26,486 nucleotides of DNA. It comes from JAWAFC01 sp038890815. Its GTDB lineage: Archaea > Micrarchaeota > Micrarchaeia > Burarchaeales > JACRGF01. The DNA lies in contig JAWAFC010000011.1 in the NCBI GenBank assembly GCA_038890815.1, positions 1 through 26,486 on the forward strand. Reading direction: 5' to 3'. Positions 18,989 through 26,486 of this stretch are shown piece by piece (position 1 is the stretch's first letter; every line of letters begins with the position of its first letter). A model generated the notes under the pieces. The model was not told the DNA's origin, ran no database searches, and saw only the letters and a list, made by a program, of their open reading frames with translations. A program made the translations under genes and the position numbers.

Positions 18989-21688
18989 ATGCTCGTGGGC
19001 CAGAAGGTTGTAGAGAAAAAAAAGGCGAGGGAGCTCTCTCTTGATGAGCTGCGGGCTTCCCTAAAGGCTGTTGAAAAAAAGATAAAGGCGGGCACGGAGC
19101 TTTCGGAAAAGGACTGGAAGACTCTCGACCGCGCGCGCGATGTTGCTTTCGAAAAAGCGCTGAAGGGAGAAAACCCAGCCCTCGCTCTCCAGGTGTTTTT
19201 CAGCGCCGTAACGCTGATCTCACAAGCTTACCAGAATAAAGTTGATGCCGGAAAGACGCTTGAGACTGCCGATCTGGAGAGAATGGCTAATACTTCCAAT
19301 CAGCTTATTTCCCTGCTCCACCCCGCAGTCATCAAGCAAAACAAACAGCTAGAGCATGCCTTTACCACGGGCGGATTTGGCATACTCACTTACCGGGCCC
19401 AGATTAACCGCTTGTTGGATGATTTCGAAAGAGTGTGTGTGGCGAACACCCTCAACAGTGCCGAGGCTGACCTCCCTCATTTTCTTCAGGGAATCGAGCA
19501 GGCTGTCAGCGTCATCCAACTATATGAGGTCGCAAAGACCATGTGGGCAATGGAGGAGCGTCTTGCTCGCTACAGATATGAGACTATGGACATCGAGGGA
19601 CTTGAGCCGCGGCGGGAATTTGCAAAATATGTCCGCGAAAAAATCATGACCCCTGCACAGAAAGAAAGATATCAGAAAGCCTGCGAGGAATTCGAAAAGG
19701 TCAAGGAGGCCTTCCGAAAAAAAATACAGCTTATCCTGAACGAGTTAGAGAAGGAGGCAAATAAGCTGGGAAAGTTGCGCACAATTGATGACGTTGAAAA
19801 GGTTATAAAGCTTTCCGAAAGACTTCTTTTCCTCAGGGTTCAAACCGCTCCAGAGCTTTATGCTCTACTGGATGATAAGCAGAAGTCGCAGGTTGATGGA
19901 ATTATAATAGCTCTCGCCAATAAGGTTGACGAAGCGGTAAATTGGATCAATTCAGAGCTCTCCAAAATCAGGGCCCGCCGGGAGATAGCAAAACCCGTTG
20001 ATGTCGAGGTTCTCGAGGAGCTAGGCGGCAAGCCAATCACGAAAGAGATAATCGCCGAGCTCAGAAAAAAGGGAGTGAGCGAGGAGATCCTCAAAAAACT
20101 GAAAGAAGGAGAACGCATCGACAGAAAAACTTTACAGGAGCTTGAGAAAGAGGGGGTTGATGAGCAGACGCTTGTGAAGCTGGGCGGGCTAATTGGCATA
20201 CTCGAGAGAAAATATCTTTACAGGGATTGGTTCGAGGTCACTCCGACACTCAAGCCCCGTGAGGAGTTATTTGAAATTCCCCCGCTCAGGAATGTGAGGG
20301 AGCTTCCGGAAATACCAAACATCGTAGGCGTTCCGCTGGCCGATATCTGGGTGTCCCCAAAGACGTTTGATAAAAAAGTTTTAGAATCGAAGGCAAACTT
20401 CAGCATCAACGAGAACTACTCGGACGAGTTCCTGACGAACAGAGTGCTGAACAACGTCTTCGGGGGAGATACGAAAAAACGGAATGACTTTCTCGATATG
20501 ATCAACTCCGGTACTACGGTCAATGTTGCAAAGGCGCTCTCCATCCTTCCGGATAAGTGGCTCACCGATCCTGAGGGGGGCCAGCTGAGCCAGGATGAGC
20601 TGACTACCTTCCGCAACCTGTTGAATCGCCTACAGAATAACCCCGGCGATGTGAATGCACAGATGGCCTTCATGCAGTTCATGGCCAACGTGAAGAACAA
20701 TCATCCGGGCTCAAAACTTGTCCAGTGGTTCAACGCCAACGGCTTCACCAACTCCTATAGGAACTACGTAACTCAGAGAAGGCTACGGTTAGTCACTGAT
20801 GGGATGACCGTGAGCGGGGAACGGTTTGCCGTGGGTTTTGGCAGGATGTACGACATTCCATACATGTATAGCGAGACATGGGAGTCAAGAACTATTGTTG
20901 ATGCCAACGGAATCATTGAGGAAGAAACCTCCCCACACAACAAAATGGTTGCCAAGGTGGGAGAGGTGAAGGGCTACTGGGGCCAGATAACCTTTGCGCT
21001 CGACAAGAACGGCCTGCCTGTCCCCGGGACAATCTCCATCAAATACGGCAGAGCAAAAGGGGAAGTTCCTGTGCCGCAGCCTGGCCTGGAGGAGTACCTG
21101 CGACAGCAGGTCACCACAACTCTGTTGGAAGTTGAGTGGTATAACAATCCCTTAAAGGTGGAGAGCCTAGTCGGTGCGATTGCTTCCATAGTTAGGTGGG
21201 GGGGAAAGGGCCACTACACCCTCCTTCCAAGGACAATCGAGAGGGCAAATTTGGAAATCATTAAGAGGGAGTACGGCACTACTTGGGCGGGGGGGATCAC
21301 ACAGAGGCTTTTCGACACGCGCGACTTCAACCTCATCACAAAAAACATCATTCTCATAACAAGCTGGCAGGCCAACATACTGTATTCGCCCGGCGAGTTG
21401 CGTTTCGTACCCACATTCATACAGACAATATACTCGACTTGGCGCGACTTCACTCTTACTGGAGCCTTCACGCTCGACAAAGACATGTTGAGCGGGAAGC
21501 TGAGACCGGACATCCGGGGTGAGATTGGGTTTACCGTATACAGCAGCAATAACCTCACATTGCGGTTCAACTTAGGCGGCGGCTATGTCGAGCGTGAAAT
21601 TAGTGAAATAACAGCTGGGCTAGAGTTTACCCCAAAGAAGGGGCCAAAGATTGGGCTTAAGGTCTTCTACACGCCAAAAAAAAGGTGA
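18989..21688 (+). CDS. Large protein of unknown function: helical N-terminus, barrel-like beta C-terminus
   Basis: This 899-residue protein is not recognised. Residues 1-390 are charged and helical with coiled-coil stretches (SLDELRASLKAVEKKIKAG; CEEFEKVKEAFRKKIQLILN). Short helical motifs resembling repeats of the kind ITKEIIAELRKKGVSEEIL follow near 350-390. A middle region (about 410-600) is rich in Asn, Pro and Leu. From about residue 610 on, the protein is beta-rich, ending in a run of strand-turn-strand units with alternating polar and hydrophobic residues (DFTLTGAFTLDKDMLSGKL; EIGFTVYSSNNLTLRFNLGG; EITAGLEFTPKKGPKIGLKV), which looks like beta-hairpins of a barrel. There is no signal peptide or membrane helix. 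The start is ATG 18989 or GTG 18995. Codon use is less GC-rich than neighbours. The next gene follows by six bases and is probably coupled. Confidence 0.72.
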   Translation: MLVGQKVVEKKKARELSLDELRASLKAVEKKIKAGTELSEKDWKTLDRARDVAFEKALKGENPALALQVFFSAVTLISQAYQNKVDAGKTLETADLERMANTSNQLISLLHPAVIKQNKQLEHAFTTGGFGILTYRAQINRLLDDFERVCVANTLNSAEADLPHFLQGIEQAVSVIQLYEVAKTMWAMEERLARYRYETMDIEGLEPRREFAKYVREKIMTPAQKERYQKACEEFEKVKEAFRKKIQLILNELEKEANKLGKLRTIDDVEKVIKLSERLLFLRVQTAPELYALLDDKQKSQVDGIIIALANKVDEAVNWINSELSKIRARREIAKPVDVEVLEELGGKPITKEIIAELRKKGVSEEILKKLKEGERIDRKTLQELEKEGVDEQTLVKLGGLIGILERKYLYRDWFEVTPTLKPREELFEIPPLRNVRELPEIPNIVGVPLADIWVSPKTFDKKVLESKANFSINENYSDEFLTNRVLNNVFGGDTKKRNDFLDMINSGTTVNVAKALSILPDKWLTDPEGGQLSQDELTTFRNLLNRLQNNPGDVNAQMAFMQFMANVKNNHPGSKLVQWFNANGFTNSYRNYVTQRRLRLVTDGMTVSGERFAVGFGRMYDIPYMYSETWESRTIVDANGIIEEETSPHNKMVAKVGEVKGYWGQITFALDKNGLPVPGTISIKYGRAKGEVPVPQPGLEEYLRQQVTTTLLEVEWYNNPLKVESLVGAIASIVRWGGKGHYTLLPRTIERANLEIIKREYGTTWAGGITQRLFDTRDFNLITKNIILITSWQANILYSPGELRFVPTFIQTIYSTWRDFTLTGAFTLDKDMLSGKLRPDIRGEIGFTVYSSNNLTLRFNLGGGYVEREISEITAGLEFTPKKGPKIGLKVFYTPKKR

Positions 21689-21694
21689 GCGTGG

Positions 21695-24463
21695 TTGAAG
21701 GAATTTCTTCCTGCCGCATTCGTCCTTCTCGCGCTCGCGAGCTTTGTGCTCGCCGCCCAGAGCTGCAGCACCTATGCGGGAACGGAGACCTTCCACGTTC
21801 CCGGCGCCGCTTCTTCCCTTTATTACTATTCGACTGATTTCACCTTCAGGTACGGCACGGCACTGCTGCGCAACAACATCGGAACGACCGGAACCGAGTG
21901 CGTCGGCACATTCACTGTGAAAAGCTACTCACACTCGCCCCAGTGCGGCTACAACACATGGGGGCGAGACTCGACGAGCGGCTATATCATCTGCCCAACC
22001 GCTCCATGCACAGGTATCCTCTATCCTCCAGGGACGTCTTCGCCTAACATCCAGTGGATAAGCAACTCTCAGTACGACGAGCTCGTGGCTTTCGAAGATT
22101 ACGGAACGCAGCTCTCCTTCACTCCGACAGAGTGGGACAAGGGAATGTATTACGGCTGGAACAGGAGGACCGAGACGGCATTTGGTAACGCAAAGATGGG
22201 GGTTATGTGCTATGGCAACCTCACAACTTTCGTCAGCGTAAATGGGGGCGCTTGGAGTAAGATAAATTCAAGCACAATGCCTGTCGGAACGGGTGGGATG
22301 AGCACTTCCTATTCCATAAACACGCCCGGCAGGTATGCTTTCAAGACAGACCTGACGATAGGAAAGTGCTCGGGCTGGGGGCACGGCTACACTACAACAG
22401 GTCTGAACAACTACCATGCCTATTATGACCTGGCCGGCTCCACAAAACTTGTGAATTACGTCGCGCAGGGAAGCCAGGTGGTTGTGACTGTCGTCGATGC
22501 CACGAGCACGCCCTCGCTGTCGCTCTCTGGAGGCTCTTTCTCGCCCTCTTCATTCAGCTGCGGCCAGCCGGCCACAGCGAGCTTTTCCTTCACCATAACA
22601 AACACGGGCCTGCTCGATGCCACAATAACCTCGCTGTCGCTCTCCTCCTCCCCAGCAGGCTTTGCCTTCACAAGCATTTCCACAAACCCACCGCTTCCCT
22701 TCACAGTGCCCGCAGGCGGGAGCGTTGTGGTCACCGGAAGCGCAACGGCAACTCCTCCAGCGCCCACAACCCCCACGACATACTCCATCACGGCAACCCT
22801 CGGCTGGAGGGGCCAGACAAATCCATGCACAAACTCCCAAGCAACCGGAAGCGCGAGCGGGACGCTTGGCCAGACGAGCGTTCCCCAATGCGCCTGCCCC
22901 TCCCCCTGCCCTCCCGGTTGTACCCAGTCCCCTCCGCCTGACTGCTCGTGCTCCTGTCCCCTCCCGCCAAACTGCACGCTGACCGCAAGCCCCAACCCAA
23001 CCACAGGCACCACAATGCTGACAGCGGTTTTCAACAACATGGGCACAACCACCCACAATTATTACTTGGACTGCGAGGATGGCACGGGCGATGACTACAG
23101 CGCCTCCAACGCGCTGAATACCTTCACCTGGTCCAATCCCTGCACATATGCGGTTAACGGCACCTATGTGGCGCGCGCCCGCTCCACATCGCCCGAAACA
23201 AACTGCACCACGACAGTTTTTGTCAACACCACCGGCTTTCCCTCCTGCATCCTCACGGTCGCGCCAAACCCAACCACGAGCACGGCAACCGCAACCGCCA
23301 CCTATGACAACCTCGGGGGAGGCACGCACAGCCTTTGGATTGACTGCGATGCGGCAACGCCCCCAGTCAATTACACGCTCGACACCACAGCCAACAGCTA
23401 TGTTTTCGCGCGTGACTGCTACTACGGCGCGAGCGGAAACTATCTCGTCGATGCCGGCTCCACAAATCCGCTCACAGACTGCCCCGCCCAGCTTCTCACA
23501 GTGAACTGGCGGCCGCCCGCCTGCACGCTGAGCGCCTCCCCATCCTCGCTGCAGGGAGGGGGGACCAGCACGCTCACAGCCTCATTCACCGACATGGGGC
23601 TTGGGCCACACGATGTGGCCATTGACTGCGACGGCGATGGCAGCGCCGAATTCACGGGCACGTTTGATGGCAGCAATTTCGCCGCCCAGGCGAACTGCAC
23701 CTACGCCTCCCCGTCCTCCCCCACAAACATCACCGCCAACGCCTCGGGCCAGAGCATACTGGGCCTCGTGGTGTGCTCGGCAAACCTCTCCCTCGAGCCC
23801 GGCCCCCACCTGCGCATCATCGAAAGCATCTCCCCCCCATTCGTCATCGAGGGCCAGCCAACAAACATCACCATCACGGGCATGGTGCAGTACTTCAACC
23901 CGGTCACGGGCAGCTACGAGCCCGCCGCCGGCGCGCTGGTGAGCATTGAGGTGATCAGCGAGAGCACGGGCGCCGTTGTCTACCGCGCCGATGGCATCAT
24001 CGTGCGGTCCGATGGTACCTTCACCCACACCATACCCGACACAGAGGTGGCCGCCTGGGGCGCGGGCAGCTATGTGATAAGAAAGAGCGTGGTATATCCT
24101 CAGTGCCCGCTGTGCCCCGGGAGCGAGGATGAGGAGCGCTTTGAGGTCAGGCCTCCTCAGCTCGGGCCAAAGGGCTGTAAAGTTATCTACGGCGCGTTCA
24201 ACGACACCGCGTTCATCATAACTGTGAAATACTTCGGCTTTTCCGAGGCGCCCACGCCATCCGGAGTGGTGGTAGACTGCGGCAACGGCCGCCAGGCATT
24301 CCCCGAGACATGCGACGGCAGGACGCCGGATGGCCGCTGTGCCGGCGCGATATGCGATTACCAGAACATCGGGCCAACCTATACGCTCACGGCCACCCTG
24401 CGCACCGCGCGCGACTCGGCGATCTGCTCCACGCTCGCCTCGCACTGCGAGGGCTTCATCTAG
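21695..24463 (+). CDS. Large secreted protein with PKD-like repeats and Cys/Pro linker
   Basis: This 922-residue protein has a signal peptide (KEFLPAAFVLLALASFVLAA) that begins at a TTG codon. GGTGAG overlapping the previous stop (21684-21689) serves as ribosome site, and no ATG or GTG in frame would keep the signal peptide. Residues 25-260 form an aromatic, Cys-containing domain. Residues 270-390 are a beta domain with SLSGGSFSPSSFSCGQPATA. A Cys/Pro linker follows (CACPSPCPPGCTQSPPPDCS). Next come three PKD-like units, starting CTLTASPNPTTGTT, CILTVAPNPTTSTA and CTLSASPSSLQGGG, and a C-terminal Ig-like domain plus a Cys-rich end. There is no C-terminal membrane anchor, so it is secreted or held by partners. 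Many N-x-S/T sequons are present. The stop overlaps the convergent RNase gene by four bases. It is probably co-expressed with the 899-residue protein. Confidence 0.8.
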   Translation: MKEFLPAAFVLLALASFVLAAQSCSTYAGTETFHVPGAASSLYYYSTDFTFRYGTALLRNNIGTTGTECVGTFTVKSYSHSPQCGYNTWGRDSTSGYIICPTAPCTGILYPPGTSSPNIQWISNSQYDELVAFEDYGTQLSFTPTEWDKGMYYGWNRRTETAFGNAKMGVMCYGNLTTFVSVNGGAWSKINSSTMPVGTGGMSTSYSINTPGRYAFKTDLTIGKCSGWGHGYTTTGLNNYHAYYDLAGSTKLVNYVAQGSQVVVTVVDATSTPSLSLSGGSFSPSSFSCGQPATASFSFTITNTGLLDATITSLSLSSSPAGFAFTSISTNPPLPFTVPAGGSVVVTGSATATPPAPTTPTTYSITATLGWRGQTNPCTNSQATGSASGTLGQTSVPQCACPSPCPPGCTQSPPPDCSCSCPLPPNCTLTASPNPTTGTTMLTAVFNNMGTTTHNYYLDCEDGTGDDYSASNALNTFTWSNPCTYAVNGTYVARARSTSPETNCTTTVFVNTTGFPSCILTVAPNPTTSTATATATYDNLGGGTHSLWIDCDAATPPVNYTLDTTANSYVFARDCYYGASGNYLVDAGSTNPLTDCPAQLLTVNWRPPACTLSASPSSLQGGGTSTLTASFTDMGLGPHDVAIDCDGDGSAEFTGTFDGSNFAAQANCTYASPSSPTNITANASGQSILGLVVCSANLSLEPGPHLRIIESISPPFVIEGQPTNITITGMVQYFNPVTGSYEPAAGALVSIEVISESTGAVVYRADGIIVRSDGTFTHTIPDTEVAAWGAGSYVIRKSVVYPQCPLCPGSEDEERFEVRPPQLGPKGCKVIYGAFNDTAFIITVKYFGFSEAPTPSGVVVDCGNGRQAFPETCDGRTPDGRCAGAICDYQNIGPTYTLTATLRTARDSAICSTLASHCEGFI

Positions 24464-25746
24464 AGCTCAAAGATTTCGCCATTTTTCGGCACAACCACCT
24501 CATATTCCCTCGACAGCACTTCGGCCATCTCCCTCAGCGCGGGCGGCTCGCCGTGAACGAGGAAAATCCTCTTGAGGCCGCGCACGCTGCGCGCCAGCTC
24601 GAGCAGCCCCCGATGGTCGGCATGGGCGCTGAAGGAGATGTTCTCCACCTGCAGGCGTATGGCGATGCGCTCCCCCCCGACATAGACCTCCCTCGCGCCG
24701 TCGAGAATTTTCCTGCCGAGCGTGCCCTCCGCCTGATAGCCCACAAAGATGAGGCGGTTGCGGGGATCGCCGGCCATCGCCTTCAGGTAGCCGAGCGCGG
24801 GCCCGCCCGTCAGCATGCCCGCCGTGCTGACTATGATGCACTGCTCGCGCGGCATGCCACGCCCAGTCTTCTTCTTGAAGAACGGGCTTTTGAAAGGGTC
24901 GTACTCGCTGACCAGTATGCTACGCTGCAGCTCCTCGCGCGCCCACAGGATGTTGTGCCTGTAGAGGCGGTTTGCGCGCAGTATGAGGCCATCCACATAA
25001 ATCGGTACCTTCCTCAGCAGGCCACCGGCCATGTAGGCATCGAGCGCCAGCAGCACCTCCTGCCCCCTGCCAACGGCGAAAGAGGGGATGAGCACGCTGC
25101 CGCCCTCGGCGATCGTCCGATTGATGCTCTCAGCAAGGCGGGCGCTTGCCACCCTGACGCTCGGCAGGCTGTCGCTCCTCCTGCCATAAGTGCATTCCAT
25201 GATGAGTGTGTCGGCAGCCAAACCCCTCTCGGCCGGCCTGAGCAGCTTTGTCTCCCTCGTGTTCACATCGCCCGTGTAGAGCAATGTGCTGCTGCCCTGC
25301 ACGCGGACCTGGGCGCTGCCAAGAATGTGGCCGGCTTCGTGGAAGGTAAAGCGCAGCGCCCCCTCGCCAACCTCCTCCCCATACTCAACTATCTCAGTGT
25401 GGCGCAGCACCTTGTCAGCGTGCTCGTGCGTTAGGCTTGGCCTCCGCCTGAGCCTCAGGTAATCCGCGAACAGCAGCTGCATGGTGTCGCGCGTGGGCTT
25501 GGTGGCCCACACACGCGCCCTACATCCGCGCGCGAAGGCGTGCAGCAGAAAGCCAATGTGATCGAGGTGCGAGTGCGATATGGCGATGCGCCGTATCCTC
25601 ATCAGGTCGCGCCTCTCTATGATTGGGTGCGCTTCCTCCTCGCCAAGCTTTATGCCGCAGTCGAGCAGCAGGTGCTCGTCCTCTTCCTCAACCAGTACGC
25701 AGCTCCGTCCCACCTCGCCCGCTCCGCCAAAAAAGGTGATGCGCAT
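24460..25746 (-). CDS. Beta-CASP metallo-beta-lactamase ribonuclease (aCPSF2-like)
   Basis: This 428-residue enzyme acts in RNA maturation or decay, probably as endonuclease and 5'-3' exonuclease. Metallo-beta-lactamase motifs in order are LLLDCGIKLGEEEA, ISHSHLDHIGFL (HxHxDH), HEAGHILGSA and YTGDVNTRETKLL. The beta-CASP insert follows, with MECTYGRR, LIPSFAVGRGQE, IIVSTAGMLTGGP and the final FSAHADHRG, where the last His completes the metal site. There are no KH domains at the N-terminus, so it matches aCPSF2 rather than aCPSF1. The frame extends upstream, but the ATG at 25746 begins right at MRITFFGGAGEVGRSC, the conserved opening of the family. It is divergent from the gene at 25786. Confidence 0.92.
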   Translation of the reverse strand: MRITFFGGAGEVGRSCVLVEEEDEHLLLDCGIKLGEEEAHPIIERRDLMRIRRIAISHSHLDHIGFLLHAFARGCRARVWATKPTRDTMQLLFADYLRLRRRPSLTHEHADKVLRHTEIVEYGEEVGEGALRFTFHEAGHILGSAQVRVQGSSTLLYTGDVNTRETKLLRPAERGLAADTLIMECTYGRRSDSLPSVRVASARLAESINRTIAEGGSVLIPSFAVGRGQEVLLALDAYMAGGLLRKVPIYVDGLILRANRLYRHNILWAREELQRSILVSEYDPFKSPFFKKKTGRGMPREQCIIVSTAGMLTGGPALGYLKAMAGDPRNRLIFVGYQAEGTLGRKILDGAREVYVGGERIAIRLQVENISFSAHADHRGLLELARSVRGLKRIFLVHGEPPALREMAEVLSREYEVVVPKNGEIFEL

Positions 25747-25756
25747 TTCCCTCGGC

Positions 25757-25764
25757 TTTAAAAG
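25757..25764 (+). promoter_or_regulatory. TATA box for the transglutaminase-like gene
   Basis: TTTAAAAG at 25757-25764 is centred about 25.5 bases before the ATG at 25786, fitting a leaderless start. It lies about 10 bases upstream of the divergent RNase start codon. Confidence 0.55.
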
Positions 25765-25772
25765 CACTGCAC

Positions 25773-25783
25773 AGAATATAAAA
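25773..25783 (-). promoter_or_regulatory. TATA box for the beta-CASP RNase gene
   Basis: The minus strand reads CTTTTATATTC here. The core is about 30-32 bases from the ATG at 25746, so a leader of about 5-6 bases is expected. The element ends three bases before the divergent ATG at 25786, so the two opposing promoters are nested. Confidence 0.5.
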
Positions 25784-25785
25784 GC

Positions 25786-26373
25786 ATGTCTGAGGGCGAG
25801 TCCGTCGAGGCGCTGAGGAGGCGCCTGCTGCTTTACAGGCGCATCATCGAGAGGTACAGGGAGGTCATCGAGCAAGGCGAGGCCAAGAGCGCGGCCGAGC
25901 TGCGAGGGCTGGTAAACCCCTCTGACGAGTCAGTGCGTGCGGTCAGAGATCGCATTGCCGCCCACTTCCATCCATACATTTTCGAGAGGGACTTCGGCGA
26001 GGCCGCCAACAGGGCTTTCGAATTTGTGCGCGATGAGATCGCAGCAGAGAAGCCGCCCATCGCCTTCTGGCTCACCCCAAAAGATGTGCTGGAGTTGCGC
26101 GTGGCCGATGAGATGGACAAGGCCGTCTTCTTATGTTCCCTGCTCATCGCCCTCGAGAATGACTCAGCCAGAGTTGTGGTAGCCTCGGACCACGAGACGC
26201 GCTCATTTGTTGCCTTCGAGTGGCGGGGACTCTATCACATCTTTGATCCTGCGCGCGACCTCCGCTTAGCCGGCGAGAAGGCCGCCGTGCTGGAGCAGCA
26301 CCGCAGAGCAGCGGGCTGGAGCACGCTCGCCTACGAGTTCAACGACAGGGTATACGAAGAGCACGGTGAATAG
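25786..26373 (+). CDS. Transglutaminase-like fold protein, probably inactive
   Basis: This 195-residue soluble protein has a helical N-terminal third (ESVEALRRRLLLYRRIIERY). A segment then matches the core of archaeal transglutaminase-like proteins: VADEMDKAVFLCSLLIALEN, ARVVVASD, and FVAFEWRGLYHIFDPARDL. In active relatives a Cys precedes the DKA helix and a His opens the following strand before the W...DP motif. Here the positions appear as Glu (ADEMDKA) and Arg/Ser (ETRSFVAFEW), while the Asp of FDP is kept; a Cys occurs instead inside the helix (FLCSLL). This alignment is by eye, so loss of activity is inference. It is divergent from the beta-CASP RNase with nested promoters. The ATG at 25786 is fixed by TATA spacing. 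Confidence 0.68.
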   Translation: MSEGESVEALRRRLLLYRRIIERYREVIEQGEAKSAAELRGLVNPSDESVRAVRDRIAAHFHPYIFERDFGEAANRAFEFVRDEIAAEKPPIAFWLTPKDVLELRVADEMDKAVFLCSLLIALENDSARVVVASDHETRSFVAFEWRGLYHIFDPARDLRLAGEKAAVLEQHRRAAGWSTLAYEFNDRVYEEHGE

Positions 26374-26486
26374 AAGACAAAGGGGGGAAGTATCCCCCCC
26401 TTCGTCCTTGACCTTCCCCCCTCGGATAAAGCATTGATGGAAAAGGGGTGGGTCAGGAGGAACCTGGAACTGGGGAGGGGCGGAGC
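26374..26486 (+). other. G-rich intergenic segment with inverted repeats, window edge
   Basis: After the stop at 26373, GGGGGGAAG (26382-26390) is a perfect inverted match to CTTCCCCCC (26413-26421). A nearer run of C at 26394-26400 offers an alternative pairing. A purine-rich stretch follows to the edge. No T-run follows the hairpins, so this does not look like a terminator. It could be the 5' part of a structured RNA that continues outside the window, but no SRP RNA, RNase P or tRNA signature was recognised. Confidence 0.35.

Noticed and set aside
24310..25434. Plus-strand 374-codon open frame opposite the RNase gene
   Set aside because: It lies entirely antisense to a clear beta-CASP RNase and the secreted-protein end. 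Its translation is His/Arg/Ala-rich with no motif. Long antisense frames are expected in such GC-rich DNA.
26374..26486. Signal recognition particle RNA or RNase P RNA start
   Set aside because: The segment is G/C-rich and foldable, but the conserved SRP loop motifs and RNase P core sequences were not found.

Overview
The window reads as a gene-dense, mostly GC-rich piece of an archaeal chromosome. The archaeal assignment rests on a 4-demethylwyosine synthase (Taw1), a long two-domain tRNA-splicing endonuclease, an archaeal beta-CASP RNase, a stand-alone PRC-barrel protein, RNase HII, archaeal-type TATA boxes 24-27 bases upstream of many start codons, and the 3' end of an archaeal-style 23S rRNA. 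The 387-residue EndA resembles the form known from ARMAN/Micrarchaeota-type lineages. Together with the very tight packing this suggests a DPANN archaeon; that lineage call is inference.

Layout. 1-345: 3' end of a 23S rRNA gene whose upstream part does not look like normal 23S sequence. 374-2562: a small ParB-like protein, a divergent AT-richer membrane protein, and a ferritin-like protein. 2563-6110: a divergent two-component pair, made of a winged-helix/receiver/degenerate-GGDEF regulator and a GAF/PAS histidine kinase. 6046-9165 (minus): an operon with ATGA overlaps encoding a helical protein, a PHP phosphoesterase, nicotinate phosphoribosyltransferase and nicotinamidase. 9216-10329 (plus, divergent from it): a YjbQ-family protein and NAD kinase. 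NAD salvage and NADP synthesis therefore start from one promoter region. 10352-11232: a membrane-anchored protein and a thioredoxin-fold protein. 11229-13150 (minus): Taw1 followed by two uncharacterised genes. 13183-15545: EndA, divergent from Taw1, translationally overlapped with a cysteine-rich repeat surface protein. 15532-17357: a membrane protein, a PRC-barrel protein and RNase HII. 17404-24463: three large envelope or unknown proteins, of which the 899-residue one has a beta-rich, barrel-like C-terminus. 24460-26373: a beta-CASP RNase divergent from a transglutaminase-like protein. The last ~110 bases are G-rich with inverted repeats and are unassigned.

The most striking structure is regulatory. 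Four divergent gene pairs have start codons 48-52 bases apart, with a single quasi-symmetric TATA element at or near the exact midpoint, so one element could place leaderless transcripts on both strands. Two further divergent pairs, 33 and 40 bases apart, carry two nested opposing TATA boxes. At the other end of genes, all five convergent pairs abut or overlap, leaving no room for intergenic terminators. No tRNA, CRISPR array, insertion sequence or integrase was seen.
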